From: Melioribacteraceae bacterium
Lineage (GTDB): Bacteria; Bacteroidota; Ignavibacteria; Ignavibacteriales; Melioribacteraceae
Length of the DNA stretch: 9,955 bases
Assembly (NCBI GenBank): GCA_015494845.1
Contig: WGAL01000300.1
Location: forward strand, 1-9,955
Direction of reading: 5' to 3'
The notes beneath the pieces are model-generated. The model ran no database searches. It saw only the letters and a list, made by a program, of their open reading frames with translations, and was not told where the DNA came from. A program made the translations under genes and the position numbers. Positions 1 through 6,932 of the stretch are shown here, piece after piece; the first letter of the stretch is position 1, and each line of letters begins with the position of its first letter.

Positions 1-1062
1 GGCGAACCGAGAAAGCCGGAAACGCAATTAACTCAGCGCGAAATGGATTTGGCGCGTTCCGTGCAAGAAGTTACCGAACTTGCAATGCTGAGAATGGCGC
101 GGCATATTAAAAAGGAAACGGGCGCGGAAAATCTCGTTCTTGCCGGAGGCGTTGCGCTTAACTGCGTCGCAAACGGAAAAATTTTGCGCGAAAATATTTT
201 CAAGGATATTTGGATTCAACCGGCGGCGGGCGATGCCGGAGGAGCGCTCGGAGCGGCGCTGTTTACTTGGTATCAATATTTGGGAAACGAAAGGAAAGCG
301 GACGGAAAGAACGATTTTCAGAAAGGTTCGTATCTCGGTCCGGAATTTTCAGAAGAAGAAATAAAGGAATATATCGATAAGTTTAATCTTCCTGCCGAAA
401 AATTAGGCGACTACGAACTTTATGACGTCGCGACGAAATTGCTTTCCGAAGAAAAAGTGTTGGGTTGGTTTCAAGGAAGAATGGAATTCGGTCCGCGCGC
501 GCTCGGAAACCGTTCGATACTCGGCGATGCGCGTTCCGAAAAAATGCAAAAAACAATGAACCTGAAAATCAAATTCCGCGAGAGTTTCCGTCCCTTTGCG
601 CCTGCGGTTTTGGAAGAGAAAGTTTCGGAATATTTTGAGTTGGACAGACCGAGTCCGTATATGTTGCTTGTAGCCGATGTTAAACGCGAACGAAGAAAAG
701 AAATGACGGAAGACGAGAGGAAGTTGTTCGGCATCGATAAATTAAACGTTCGCCGTTCCGACATTCCCGCGGTAACGCACGTCGATTATTCGGCGCGTAT
801 TCAAACCGTAAGCGAAAAGACAAATCCGAAATTTCACCGATTGCTGAAAACTTTCGACGAAAAATACGGCTCGGCGGTTCTGGTAAACACTTCGTTTAAC
901 GTGCGCGGCGAACCGATTGTGTGCACGCCGGACGACGCTTACAAATGTTTTATGCGAACCGATATGGACGCGCTCGTTATGGGGAATTATTTGTTCTTGA
1001 AAGAAAAACAACCGCCGCTTGCGGACGATATTGATTGGCGAAAACAATTTGAATTGGATTGA
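1..1062 (+). CDS. Carbamoyltransferase, NodU/CmcH/TobZ family (5'-truncated by window edge)
   Basis: The reading frame is open from base 1 and gives 353 residues ending in TGA at 1060-1062; the ATG at 43 is internal. Family members transfer a carbamoyl group from carbamoyl phosphate, via carbamoyl-adenylate, to a hydroxyl on a sugar, antibiotic or glycan, and are usually about 600 residues long, so roughly the first 240 are missing. What is visible is the end of the Kae1-like domain (GGVALNC at fragment residues 49-55; PAAGDAG with its metal-binding-type Asp at 78, codon 232-234) followed by the YrdC-like domain: GWFQGRMEFGPRALGNRS at 155-172, FRESFRPFAPA at 192-202, and VNTSFN plus GEPI at 295-306. 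All are family hallmarks, so the fold and chemistry are secure. The acceptor is unknown. The SxtJ and LpxR neighbours suggest surface polysaccharide or another envelope glycan. The gene is visibly GC-richer than the rest of the window. Confidence 0.95.
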   Translation, partial: GEPRKPETQLTQREMDLARSVQEVTELAMLRMARHIKKETGAENLVLAGGVALNCVANGKILRENIFKDIWIQPAAGDAGGALGAALFTWYQYLGNERKADGKNDFQKGSYLGPEFSEEEIKEYIDKFNLPAEKLGDYELYDVATKLLSEEKVLGWFQGRMEFGPRALGNRSILGDARSEKMQKTMNLKIKFRESFRPFAPAVLEEKVSEYFELDRPSPYMLLVADVKRERRKEMTEDERKLFGIDKLNVRRSDIPAVTHVDYSARIQTVSEKTNPKFHRLLKTFDEKYGSAVLVNTSFNVRGEPIVCTPDDAYKCFMRTDMDALVMGNYLFLKEKQPPLADDIDWRKQFELD

Positions 1063-1065
1063 GTT

Positions 1066-1473
1066 ATGAATTTTCTTGACGAAATAAAAAATATCAAAAG
1101 CGGAAAAAAAGAGTTAAGGCAATTCGCCTTTTTGTTCGGCGGAATTTCAATTGCGCTCGGCGTTTATTTTTATTTTTACGGCGGGGATTTTTTGCTTTGG
1201 CTTGTCATTGGCGTTGTATTGATTTTATTGGGCTTCGTCTTTCCGAAAATATTTTTGCCTTTTCACAAAGCGTGGATGACGCTCGCGGTAATTCTCGGAT
1301 TTATTTCCACGCGAATAATTTTAACCGCGCTGTTTTATCTCGTTATTTTCCCGATTAAACTTTTTATGAAAAAAGATTTGCTCGACGAGAAAATCGACAA
1401 ATCGCGCAAAAGTTATTGGACGCCGCGCGAGAAGAAAGAATATCAAAAGATTGACACGGAACGGCAATTCTGA
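1066..1473 (+). CDS. SxtJ-family small membrane protein
   Basis: This 135-residue protein starts at an ATG only 3 nt after the carbamoyltransferase stop, so the two are almost certainly co-transcribed and translationally coupled. It has a basic N-terminus with a KELRQF motif (residues 15-20), three hydrophobic segments at about 20-37, 41-60 and 70-98, and a charged cytoplasmic-type tail containing SYWTPREKK (116-124) and a terminal ERQF. This layout, length and tail are typical of the SxtJ family, named from the saxitoxin cluster and very often found directly beside a carbamoyltransferase. The biochemical role of SxtJ proteins is not established; a membrane partner or anchor for the carbamoyltransferase is an inference from gene adjacency. 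No good Shine-Dalgarno is seen before the ATG. The usual companions DUF5989 and an SGNH hydrolase are not between this gene and the next. Confidence 0.85.
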   Translation: MNFLDEIKNIKSGKKELRQFAFLFGGISIALGVYFYFYGGDFLLWLVIGVVLILLGFVFPKIFLPFHKAWMTLAVILGFISTRIILTALFYLVIFPIKLFMKKDLLDEKIDKSRKSYWTPREKKEYQKIDTERQF

Positions 1474-2399
1474 TGTTTTGGCTCGCCGTTTTTTTGTTTT
1501 CGCTGGTTGTTTCGGTTTATCCGCAAGAAAAAACAAACGACTATAGTATTTTTTCTTTCCGCTTTGATAACGATTTTGTTTTTGAAACGGATAGATATTT
1601 TACGAACGGTTTTGATTTTTCTTACGCTTCTTCGTCTTTTGAGAATTTCGGATTGAATAAATTTATTTTCCCGAACAAAGAGGGAAAGCAGAGATTTTAT
1701 TCAATTGATTTAATTCAGGAAATTTACACGCCGCGCGAAAAAGATTCGACAAAACCGGTAATCGGCGACAGACCTTTTTCCGCAAATTTGTATTTAACTT
1801 ATTCGCAAAAATTTATCGACAAAAACGACGTTGAGTGGAATTTCCGTTTTCTGCTTGGCGTGATGGGGAAATACGCTTTCGGCGAAGAAGTGCAAAACGG
1901 AATTCATTCGTTGCTTCCGACTTCGGCAAAAGTTCTCGGCTGGGAAAATCAACTTTCCGATGCGCTTTTGGTTTCGTATTTAATTTCATTCAAACGAACT
2001 CTTGCGGAAATTCCGATGATGCGATTGCAAAGCGTTTTTAGCGGGGAAATCGGACAGCCGAAAACGCGCGCCGGAGTGGGACTTGATTTTACAATCGGCG
2101 ATAAAAGTTTTGCGTTCGATTATTCCTACGAAAATAAATTCAAGTGGCGGTTCCGGTTTAAGCCGAATCTTTATTTTGTTTTGTTTAATGCAAATTTGCA
2201 AGGCGGTTTGTTTACGAAAAATATCTACTCTTTGAAGGCAAGCGAGATAAACAGAATTTTATTCGATTTGCAGAACGATTTGGATTTTTCTTACAAAAGA
2301 ACGAACGTTGCTATCGGTTACGAACTAATCACGAAAGAATTCAAAACCGGCACGGCGCATATTTGGTTCTTTATTAAAATTGCGTATAAATTTAACTGA
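1473..2399 (+). CDS. LpxR-like outer-membrane lipid A 3'-O-deacylase
   Basis: A 308-residue protein whose ATG (1473-1475) overlaps the SxtJ stop TGA (1471-1473) in a TGATG junction. An in-frame stop at 1452-1454 excludes a much longer N-terminus. Residues 1-17 form a hydrophobic export signal, followed by QEK. The mature protein shows the LpxR (DUF2219) pattern: FDND at 31-34, DRYFTNG at 40-46, QEIYTP at 82-87, DRPF at 99-102, then Q141 and H145 four residues apart, and GWENQ at 156-160. In Salmonella LpxR, an Asn-Asp pair near the N-terminus and a Gln-x3-His pair belong to the calcium-dependent active site, so the enzyme is probably active. The rest alternates polar and hydrophobic residues and ends in an aromatic strand (IKIAYKFN), as in a 12-stranded beta-barrel. 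Known LpxR removes the 3'-acyloxyacyl chain of lipid A. The exact substrate here is inferred. Confidence 0.88.
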   Translation: MFWLAVFLFSLVVSVYPQEKTNDYSIFSFRFDNDFVFETDRYFTNGFDFSYASSSFENFGLNKFIFPNKEGKQRFYSIDLIQEIYTPREKDSTKPVIGDRPFSANLYLTYSQKFIDKNDVEWNFRFLLGVMGKYAFGEEVQNGIHSLLPTSAKVLGWENQLSDALLVSYLISFKRTLAEIPMMRLQSVFSGEIGQPKTRAGVGLDFTIGDKSFAFDYSYENKFKWRFRFKPNLYFVLFNANLQGGLFTKNIYSLKASEINRILFDLQNDLDFSYKRTNVAIGYELITKEFKTGTAHIWFFIKIAYKFN

Positions 2400-2410
2400 T
2401 TGGAATTGTT

Positions 2411-2418
2411 TATATTTG
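2411..2418 (+). promoter_or_regulatory. Possible Bacteroidota-type -7 element upstream of the SDF fusion gene
   Basis: TATATTTG fits TAnnTTTG exactly and lies 76 nt before the ATG at 2495, in a 95-bp gap that otherwise shows only a 9-base direct repeat. No TTG or TTTG sits at the expected 19-21 nt upstream, so support is limited to one element in AT-rich DNA. If real, it would separate transcription of the fusion gene from the envelope operon before it. Confidence 0.3.
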
Positions 2419-2439
2419 TGAATGTATTTTATCACTGAA

Positions 2440-2491
2440 TTTAATGCGGTATTTTAGGGCGTGAAAAAGTAATTTATTTCATTTTAATGCG
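2440..2491 (+). repeat. Pair of 9-base direct repeats (TTTAATGCG) in the 2400-2494 gap
   Basis: TTTAATGCG occurs at 2440-2448 and again at 2483-2491, the second copy ending 3 nt before the start codon at 2495. The copies start 43 nt apart, about four helical turns. They could be operator half-sites for the downstream transporter or chance in a low-complexity region; nothing else in the sequence decides this. Confidence 0.3.
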
Positions 2492-2494
2492 TTT

Positions 2495-4669
2495 ATGAAA
2501 AAGAAAAAATTATCTTTATCTACAAAAGTTTTAATTGGACTTTTTGCCGGAATTTTAGTCGGGCTATTTTTCGGCGAGCACGTTGGCTGGCTTTCTATTG
2601 TTGGCGATATTTTTATTGGCTTGTTGCAAATGACGGTTCTGCCGTACATTATGATTTCATTGATTGTAAACATCGGGCGATTAAAAATAGATGAGGCAAA
2701 ACGCTTAATAAAATACGCTGTAATTTTTCTCGGGTTGTTGCTTGTAATTGGTTTGGTTGGTTTGTTTATTTTTCCACTTGCTTTCCCCGAATGGGGAAGC
2801 GGAAGTTTTTACAGTAGCGATTTTGTTCAGAACCCGACGCAATTCGATTTTGTAAAGCTTTACATTCCTTCAAATCCGTTTGCTTCGATGAGCAACAATG
2901 TTGTTCCCGCAGTAGTTCTGTTTAGTATTTTTATTGGCTTGGGTTTAATGAAATTGCCGAACAAGGAGGTTCTTTTAAAACCGCTTGATGTGATGAATAC
3001 GGCGTTAAATCAAGTCAATAAAATGATTGTTAAAATTACTCCGATTGGTGTTTTTGGCATTGCCGGAGGAATTGTTAGCAAATTAAGTTGGCCAGATTTG
3101 AATCGTTTGCAAGGTTATTTGCTGGTTTATTTGTTTGCCGTAATATTGTTTACATTCATTGTTTTGCCTTATGTGATTTCAATTTTTACTCCGTTTACTC
3201 CTAAGACTGTTTTCAAGTTTACTCGTTCAACCTTGATTACAATTTTTGTTACAAGCAAAATTATTGTTGTCTTTCCGCAATTGATTGAAGATATAAAAAA
3301 TATTGTTTCTACTGAAAGTAGAGCTAATGACGAAGCGCGCGCGGAAGTCGATGTACTTATGCCGTTGGCTTATCCCTTTCCAAATCTCGGCACTTTTATG
3401 ATTTTCGTATTTGTTCCTTTTGCGGCATGGTACACCGGCAATTCATTGGGGCTGTCCGATTATCCGCTTTTTTTGAGTTCCACATTATTAAGTAGTTTTG
3501 TTGCGCCAATTACCGGATTGCCGTTTACTTTGAATGTTCTCGACATCCCGAAAGAAACGATTAATCTTTTTATGGTATCTACTGTAATAACTGATAGAAT
3601 TAGAGTTGTACTTGGTGGATTTCATCTAATTACGCTTACGCTGTTAAGTGTTTCTGCAAGTCGCGGATGGTTGAGATTAAATAAGAAAAAACTCATTAAC
3701 GCTTCTGCTGTTGTGTTTGTAACGTTTTTTGTTTCGATTGTTGGATTGAACTGGTTATTAACGAAAAATATGGAAAAGATACCAAGCAATGTTGATATTC
3801 TTAATCATTTCAAATTGATAAATCCTGTGCAGCCCTACGAAATTTTGAAGAAAAGTTCGCCAAATCCAACTGTAAGATGGAAAGGTGAAAATATTTTGGG
3901 AAGAATTAAAAGACGCGGGAAAATCAGAATTGGTTTTTACGAAGACGCAATTCCGTTTACATTTTACAATTCCGATTCGCAACTTGTTGGTTTGGGAATT
4001 GATTTGGCGCATCGTCTCGCCAAAGATTTGGAAGTTGCAATTGAGTTTGTTCCTATTAAAAGGGGAAGCCTTATTGCTGGTTTAGATTCAGATTATTACG
4101 ACATTGTAATGTCGGATATTTTTCTTTCAACAAAATACGCGCAGAAAATTCCATTATCCAAACCTTACTTAACAATTTCGCTTGCGCTAATTACAAGAAA
4201 TGACAATAACGATTTGAACACTTTTGAAAGCGCAACAAAATTAGATAGTTTTTCAATTTGTTATTTTGAGCGCGCTGAAGTAGCAGAAGAATACGCCTCG
4301 TTTTTCGGAAATGTAAAATTGTATCCGATTAAAAGCATGGACGAGTTTTTTGTGGATGAAGGCGATAGCGTAAAATACGATGCTTATTTAACAAGCGCCG
4401 AGCGAGCAAGTATTTTAACAATTTTCCACCCAAATTACAAAGTAGTAAATCCATTGCCTTATCATATTAAGAACCCGCTTGTTTTTCCGTTAGCAAAAAG
4501 TGACATTTGGAAAAATTATATTGATAACTGGATTGAATTTCGCACAAACGACGGGACAATCAACCGCGCATTCGAACAGTGGATTCTCGGACACGAATAT
4601 AAGCGAAAAGAAAGAGCCTGGAGCGTGTGGGATGATATAATTTTACCGGCTATTGGGAAGAATTTTTGA
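2495..4669 (+). CDS. SDF (dicarboxylate/glutamate symporter-fold) membrane protein fused to a family-3 solute-binding domain
   Basis: This 724-residue protein has two recognisable parts. Residues 8-390 follow the eight-helix SDF/DAACS layout, including GDIFIGLLQMTVLPYIMISL (37-56), a proline-rich re-entrant region (335-345) and DRIR (367-370) in the last core helix. Residues 466-700 are an SBP_bac_3 domain: RIKRRGKIRIG (470-480), IPFTFYN (486-492), GLGIDLA (499-505), DIVMSDIFLSTKYAQ (536-550), LSKPY (554-558). An extra helix at 404-423 joins them. SDF domains end in the cytoplasm, so this ninth helix would put the binding domain in the periplasm. Typical SDF proteins are about 400-450 residues. 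Their key motifs are degraded here: NMDGT reads PNLGT (296-300), the HP1 serine motif reads TSKII (253-257), and the Asn and Asp after DRxR are absent. Substrate is probably an amino or dicarboxylic acid, but transport itself is uncertain; a receptor role is possible. The ATG lacks a clear Shine-Dalgarno; the KKKK start fits the positive-inside rule. Confidence 0.88.
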   Translation: MKKKKLSLSTKVLIGLFAGILVGLFFGEHVGWLSIVGDIFIGLLQMTVLPYIMISLIVNIGRLKIDEAKRLIKYAVIFLGLLLVIGLVGLFIFPLAFPEWGSGSFYSSDFVQNPTQFDFVKLYIPSNPFASMSNNVVPAVVLFSIFIGLGLMKLPNKEVLLKPLDVMNTALNQVNKMIVKITPIGVFGIAGGIVSKLSWPDLNRLQGYLLVYLFAVILFTFIVLPYVISIFTPFTPKTVFKFTRSTLITIFVTSKIIVVFPQLIEDIKNIVSTESRANDEARAEVDVLMPLAYPFPNLGTFMIFVFVPFAAWYTGNSLGLSDYPLFLSSTLLSSFVAPITGLPFTLNVLDIPKETINLFMVSTVITDRIRVVLGGFHLITLTLLSVSASRGWLRLNKKKLINASAVVFVTFFVSIVGLNWLLTKNMEKIPSNVDILNHFKLINPVQPYEILKKSSPNPTVRWKGENILGRIKRRGKIRIGFYEDAIPFTFYNSDSQLVGLGIDLAHRLAKDLEVAIEFVPIKRGSLIAGLDSDYYDIVMSDIFLSTKYAQKIPLSKPYLTISLALITRNDNNDLNTFESATKLDSFSICYFERAEVAEEYASFFGNVKLYPIKSMDEFFVDEGDSVKYDAYLTSAERASILTIFHPNYKVVNPLPYHIKNPLVFPLAKSDIWKNYIDNWIEFRTNDGTINRAFEQWILGHEYKRKERAWSVWDDIILPAIGKNF

Positions 4670-4673
4670 AATT

Positions 4674-4710
4674 AGTAATCAAGAAAATTGTTAATAAACG
4701 ATTGGTTACT
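4674..4710 (+). terminator. Weak candidate terminator hairpin after the SDF fusion gene
   Basis: AGTAATCAA (4674-4682) can pair with TTGGTTACT (4702-4710) as nine pairs including one G-U, around a 19-nt loop, starting 5 nt after the TGA. An interrupted T-rich tract (4711-4723) follows. The stem is AT-rich, the loop long and the T-run broken, so this is a plausible but weak intrinsic terminator. Confidence 0.25.
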
Positions 4711-4768
4711 TTAAATTATTTTTCCAGTTTCGCCGCGTGAGACAGTGTAAAAAAATATTAATCCATAG

Positions 4769-4808
4769 TAAAATATTTTAGTACATCAAGAAATTCCTCG
4801 AATTTTTT
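4769..4808. repeat. Two small palindromes in the 4670-4875 intergenic region
   Basis: TAAAATATTTTA at 4769-4780 is a perfect 12-base palindrome. AAATTC-CTC-GAATTT at 4791-4805 is a perfect 6+6 inverted repeat with a 3-base spacer, extendable by three weaker pairs to 4788-4808. Both lie upstream of the phased repeats before the response regulator. They could be protein-binding sites, but short palindromes arise easily in DNA this AT-rich. Apart from these, the hairpin at 4674-4710 and the phased repeats, I see nothing in this 206-bp gap. Confidence 0.3.
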
Positions 4809-4813
4809 CACGC

Positions 4814-4853
4814 TATTAATGAAATTTTAAGACAGATTTAAGATTTGATTAAT
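4814..4853 (+). promoter_or_regulatory. 11-nt-phased direct repeats upstream of the response regulator; probable autoregulatory operator
   Basis: TTTTAAG at 4825-4831 and ATTTAAG at 4836-4842 start exactly 11 nt apart. In the same phase lie weaker copies, TATTAAT at 4814-4820 (5 of 7) and GATTAAT at 4847-4853 (4 of 7). The same heptamer with the same 11-nt step occurs three times before the RND gene (6933-6961). Helically phased direct repeats are the usual target of OmpR/PhoB-family regulators, and the adjacent gene encodes one. Twenty-one nt after the second repeat is TATATTAT (4864-4871), a poor TAnnTTTG match but at the same distance as the good element in the RND promoter. Confidence 0.6.
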
Positions 4854-4875
4854 TATAAGATAATATATTATAATT

Positions 4876-5544
4876 ATGAAAATTTTAGTTATTGAAGATG
4901 AACCAGGAATCGCAAACTTTATAAAACAAGGTTTGGAAGAGGAATCTTTTTCGGTGGATGTCGTTCATGACGGAATTTCAGGCTTAGATTACGCAATGTC
5001 CTACGATTATGATTTGCTTTTGGTAGATTGGATAATTCCGGGCATTAGCGGGATTGAAGTGTGTAGGCAGTTCCGGAAAGAAAATACCACAACCCCGATA
5101 ATCTTTCTTACGGCAAAAGATACCGTACAGGATACTGTTTTCGGATTACAAGCAGGCGCAAATGATTATATTAAAAAACCTTTTGCTTTTGAGGAGTTGT
5201 TAGAGCGTATTCGAGTTCAGTTAAGACCAAAGACGGCAAAGGGCGAGAAACTTATTTTGGGCGATATCGTTCTGAATGTGCAGTCTTATCAAGTATTCAA
5301 AGGCGATACGGAGATCAGTTTAACGCAAAAAGAATTTGCTTTGCTTGAATATTTATTGAGAAATAAGGGAAAAGTTTGTCGCAGAACGCAAATTATTGAA
5401 AATGTTTGGGATATTCATTTCGAATATAATACCGGAGTGATTGATGTTTACATTAATGCGCTCAGGAAGAAACTGCGTTTGGAAGAACCTGGACCCCATA
5501 TTAAAACCATCCGTGGCATTGGCTATATTGCTAAGGAAGAATAA
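4876..5544 (+). CDS. OmpR-family DNA-binding response regulator (CusR/CzcR-like)
   Basis: A 222-residue two-domain regulator. The receiver domain (1-118) has the acidic pair E7-D8, phosphoacceptor D51 within VDWIIPG, T79 and K101 followed by Pro-Phe, so all five phosphorylation-site residues are intact. A winged-helix Trans_Reg_C domain spans about 126-222, with SLTQKEFALLEYLL, the recognition-helix region INALRKKL, and the final wing motif TIRGIGYIAKEE. The start is secure because MKILVIEDEPG is the standard opening beta strand; there is no Shine-Dalgarno and the leader is extremely AT-rich. The kinase gene follows after 3 nt and an RND metal pump after that, the usual arrangement for a metal-responsive two-component system, so this protein probably activates the pump and its own operon. 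The inducing signal is not readable from the regulator. CusR, CopR and CzcR cannot be told apart by sequence alone. Confidence 0.95.
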   Translation: MKILVIEDEPGIANFIKQGLEEESFSVDVVHDGISGLDYAMSYDYDLLLVDWIIPGISGIEVCRQFRKENTTTPIIFLTAKDTVQDTVFGLQAGANDYIKKPFAFEELLERIRVQLRPKTAKGEKLILGDIVLNVQSYQVFKGDTEISLTQKEFALLEYLLRNKGKVCRRTQIIENVWDIHFEYNTGVIDVYINALRKKLRLEEPGPHIKTIRGIGYIAKEE

Positions 5545-5547
5545 ATA

Positions 5548-6918
5548 ATGACCTTTAAGGATAGAATTGCTTTCGTATATATGCTAACCTCATCAACGCT
5601 AATTGCCGTTGTTTTTCTTATTATTTATTTTATTGTTTCAACAACTGTTTATTCAAACTTGGATACCGCGTTAAAATATGAGGCTCAAAAACATTTGAAA
5701 GATATTGTAATAAAAAACGACAGTTTAATGTTTGATGAACAAGTAGTTTTTGCTGAAAGAGAACATAAAGACGCGGAAGTTTTGCCTTTTTTCTTACAGA
5801 TAGTGGATACCACAGGCAACTTATTTCAAAAATCCTCGAACCTAAAAGGACAAAAGTTGACTTTCATGAAAAATGTTGAGGCAAGACAGTGTTTTAATAG
5901 TGAATTGAATGGGCAAGCGATACGCCAAATTCAAATTCCGATAATTAAACGTGGAAAAATTCAAGGTTATTTTATTACGGCAGTTTCTCTTGAAGGAACG
6001 AAATTGGTGGTGGATAATTTGCGTAAAGTATTGTTGATACTATTTCCAGCTATTGTTGCTTTTCTCTTTTTTATTGCGCGTTTTCTTGCCGACAAGAATA
6101 TAAAGCCTATTGTAAACATTATTGAAACAACAAATCGTATAACAAAACATAATTTAAGCGAAAGAGTAAAGTTACCTAAAACCCGCGACGAATTATATAC
6201 GTTGGCTCAAGCAATTAATGAATTGCTTGATCGTATTCAAAATGCTTTTGAGAGAGAAAAGCAATTTACCAACGACGCATCACACGAACTTCGCACGCCT
6301 TTGTCTGTTATAAAAGGAACCTTGGAAGTTCTGGTACGAAAACCTCGTAAAGAGGAAGAGTATAAAGAAAAAATTAATTATTGTATTTCCGAAATAAATG
6401 ATATGTCCGAAAGAGTTGACCAACTTTTAATGTTGGCGCGTTTTGATAAAGCGAATATAACACTACAAAAAACTCCGCTTCCGGTTATTTCATTAATTGA
6501 CAATTCCGTTCATCGGCATCGAAAGTTGATTGAAAAAAAGAATATTCACCTTGAGATTCGAGGCAAACAAGACCTTACCGTGATTACAGACCCTTATTAT
6601 ATTGATATGATTATTGATAATATTATTTCCAATGCAGTTAAATATTCAGGAGTGGATAGTACGGTTGAGATAGAAATATATAAAGAAAATAGTAAAGTAA
6701 TTATTGAAGTAAGGGATGAAGGAGGCGGAATAAAAGAGGATGATATACAAGCTGTTTTTAATCCTTTTTTCCGTTCTGAACCGTTGAATCATAAACATAT
6801 TACAGGAAGTGGACTGGGTTTGTCTATTGTAAAAAAGGTAAGCGAATTGCTTGGCGTAGATGTAGAATTGGAAAATCGAGAGGGGCAAGGTTTAAGTGTA
6901 CTAATTATTTTCAAATAA
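5548..6918 (+). CDS. Membrane sensor histidine kinase, partner of the upstream regulator
   Basis: This 456-residue kinase starts 3 nt after the regulator's TAA; AAGGAAG at 5533-5539, inside the regulator's 3' end, can serve as ribosome binding site. TM1 is at about 8-30 and TM2 at 160-181, enclosing a periplasmic sensor of about 130 residues. A HAMP linker (about 182-236) follows, then HisKA with phosphoacceptor H246 in ASHELRTPLS. The HATPase_c domain has the N box (DNIISNAVKY, 357-366), G1 (RDEGGGI, 389-395), F box (NPFFR, 405-409) and G2 (GSGLGLSIV, 420-428). All catalytic motifs are intact. Gene order with a CzcA-like pump suggests periplasmic metal sensing, as in CusS/CzcS. However, the sensor region has only one Cys (C115) and few His (H49, H73), with no obvious metal-ligand cluster, so the signal is an inference. 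There is no terminator after the stop; the next 113 bp is a promoter region. Confidence 0.95.
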   Translation: MTFKDRIAFVYMLTSSTLIAVVFLIIYFIVSTTVYSNLDTALKYEAQKHLKDIVIKNDSLMFDEQVVFAEREHKDAEVLPFFLQIVDTTGNLFQKSSNLKGQKLTFMKNVEARQCFNSELNGQAIRQIQIPIIKRGKIQGYFITAVSLEGTKLVVDNLRKVLLILFPAIVAFLFFIARFLADKNIKPIVNIIETTNRITKHNLSERVKLPKTRDELYTLAQAINELLDRIQNAFEREKQFTNDASHELRTPLSVIKGTLEVLVRKPRKEEEYKEKINYCISEINDMSERVDQLLMLARFDKANITLQKTPLPVISLIDNSVHRHRKLIEKKNIHLEIRGKQDLTVITDPYYIDMIIDNIISNAVKYSGVDSTVEIEIYKENSKVIIEVRDEGGGIKEDDIQAVFNPFFRSEPLNHKHITGSGLGLSIVKKVSELLGVDVELENREGQGLSVLIIFK

Positions 6919-6932
6919 AGAAGTTTTGTGAA

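Noticed and set aside
471..1047. Long minus-strand open frames (471-764 and 742-1047) within the carbamoyltransferase
   Set aside because: They lie antisense to a strongly conserved domain, resemble no known family, and are explained by the codon bias of the + strand gene.
43..1062. ATG at 43 as the true start of the carbamoyltransferase
   Set aside because: The frame remains open to base 1 and encodes conserved sequence, and a protein starting there would lack most of the Kae1-like domain; the gene is simply cut by the window.
1835..2041. Small + strand frame inside the LpxR-like gene
   Set aside because: Out-of-frame overlap with a conserved coding sequence, an Arg/Ser-rich translation and no start signal.
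4788..4808. AAGAAATTC-CTC-GAATTTTTT as an intrinsic terminator
   Set aside because: The T residues form part of the stem rather than a trailing tract, the stem is AT-rich, and it lies about 120 nt after the preceding stop; listed only as a palindrome.
4869..4874. TATAAT as a sigma70 -10 box for the response regulator
   Set aside because: It lies one base from the start codon, so transcription would begin inside the gene; in such AT-rich DNA the match is not meaningful.
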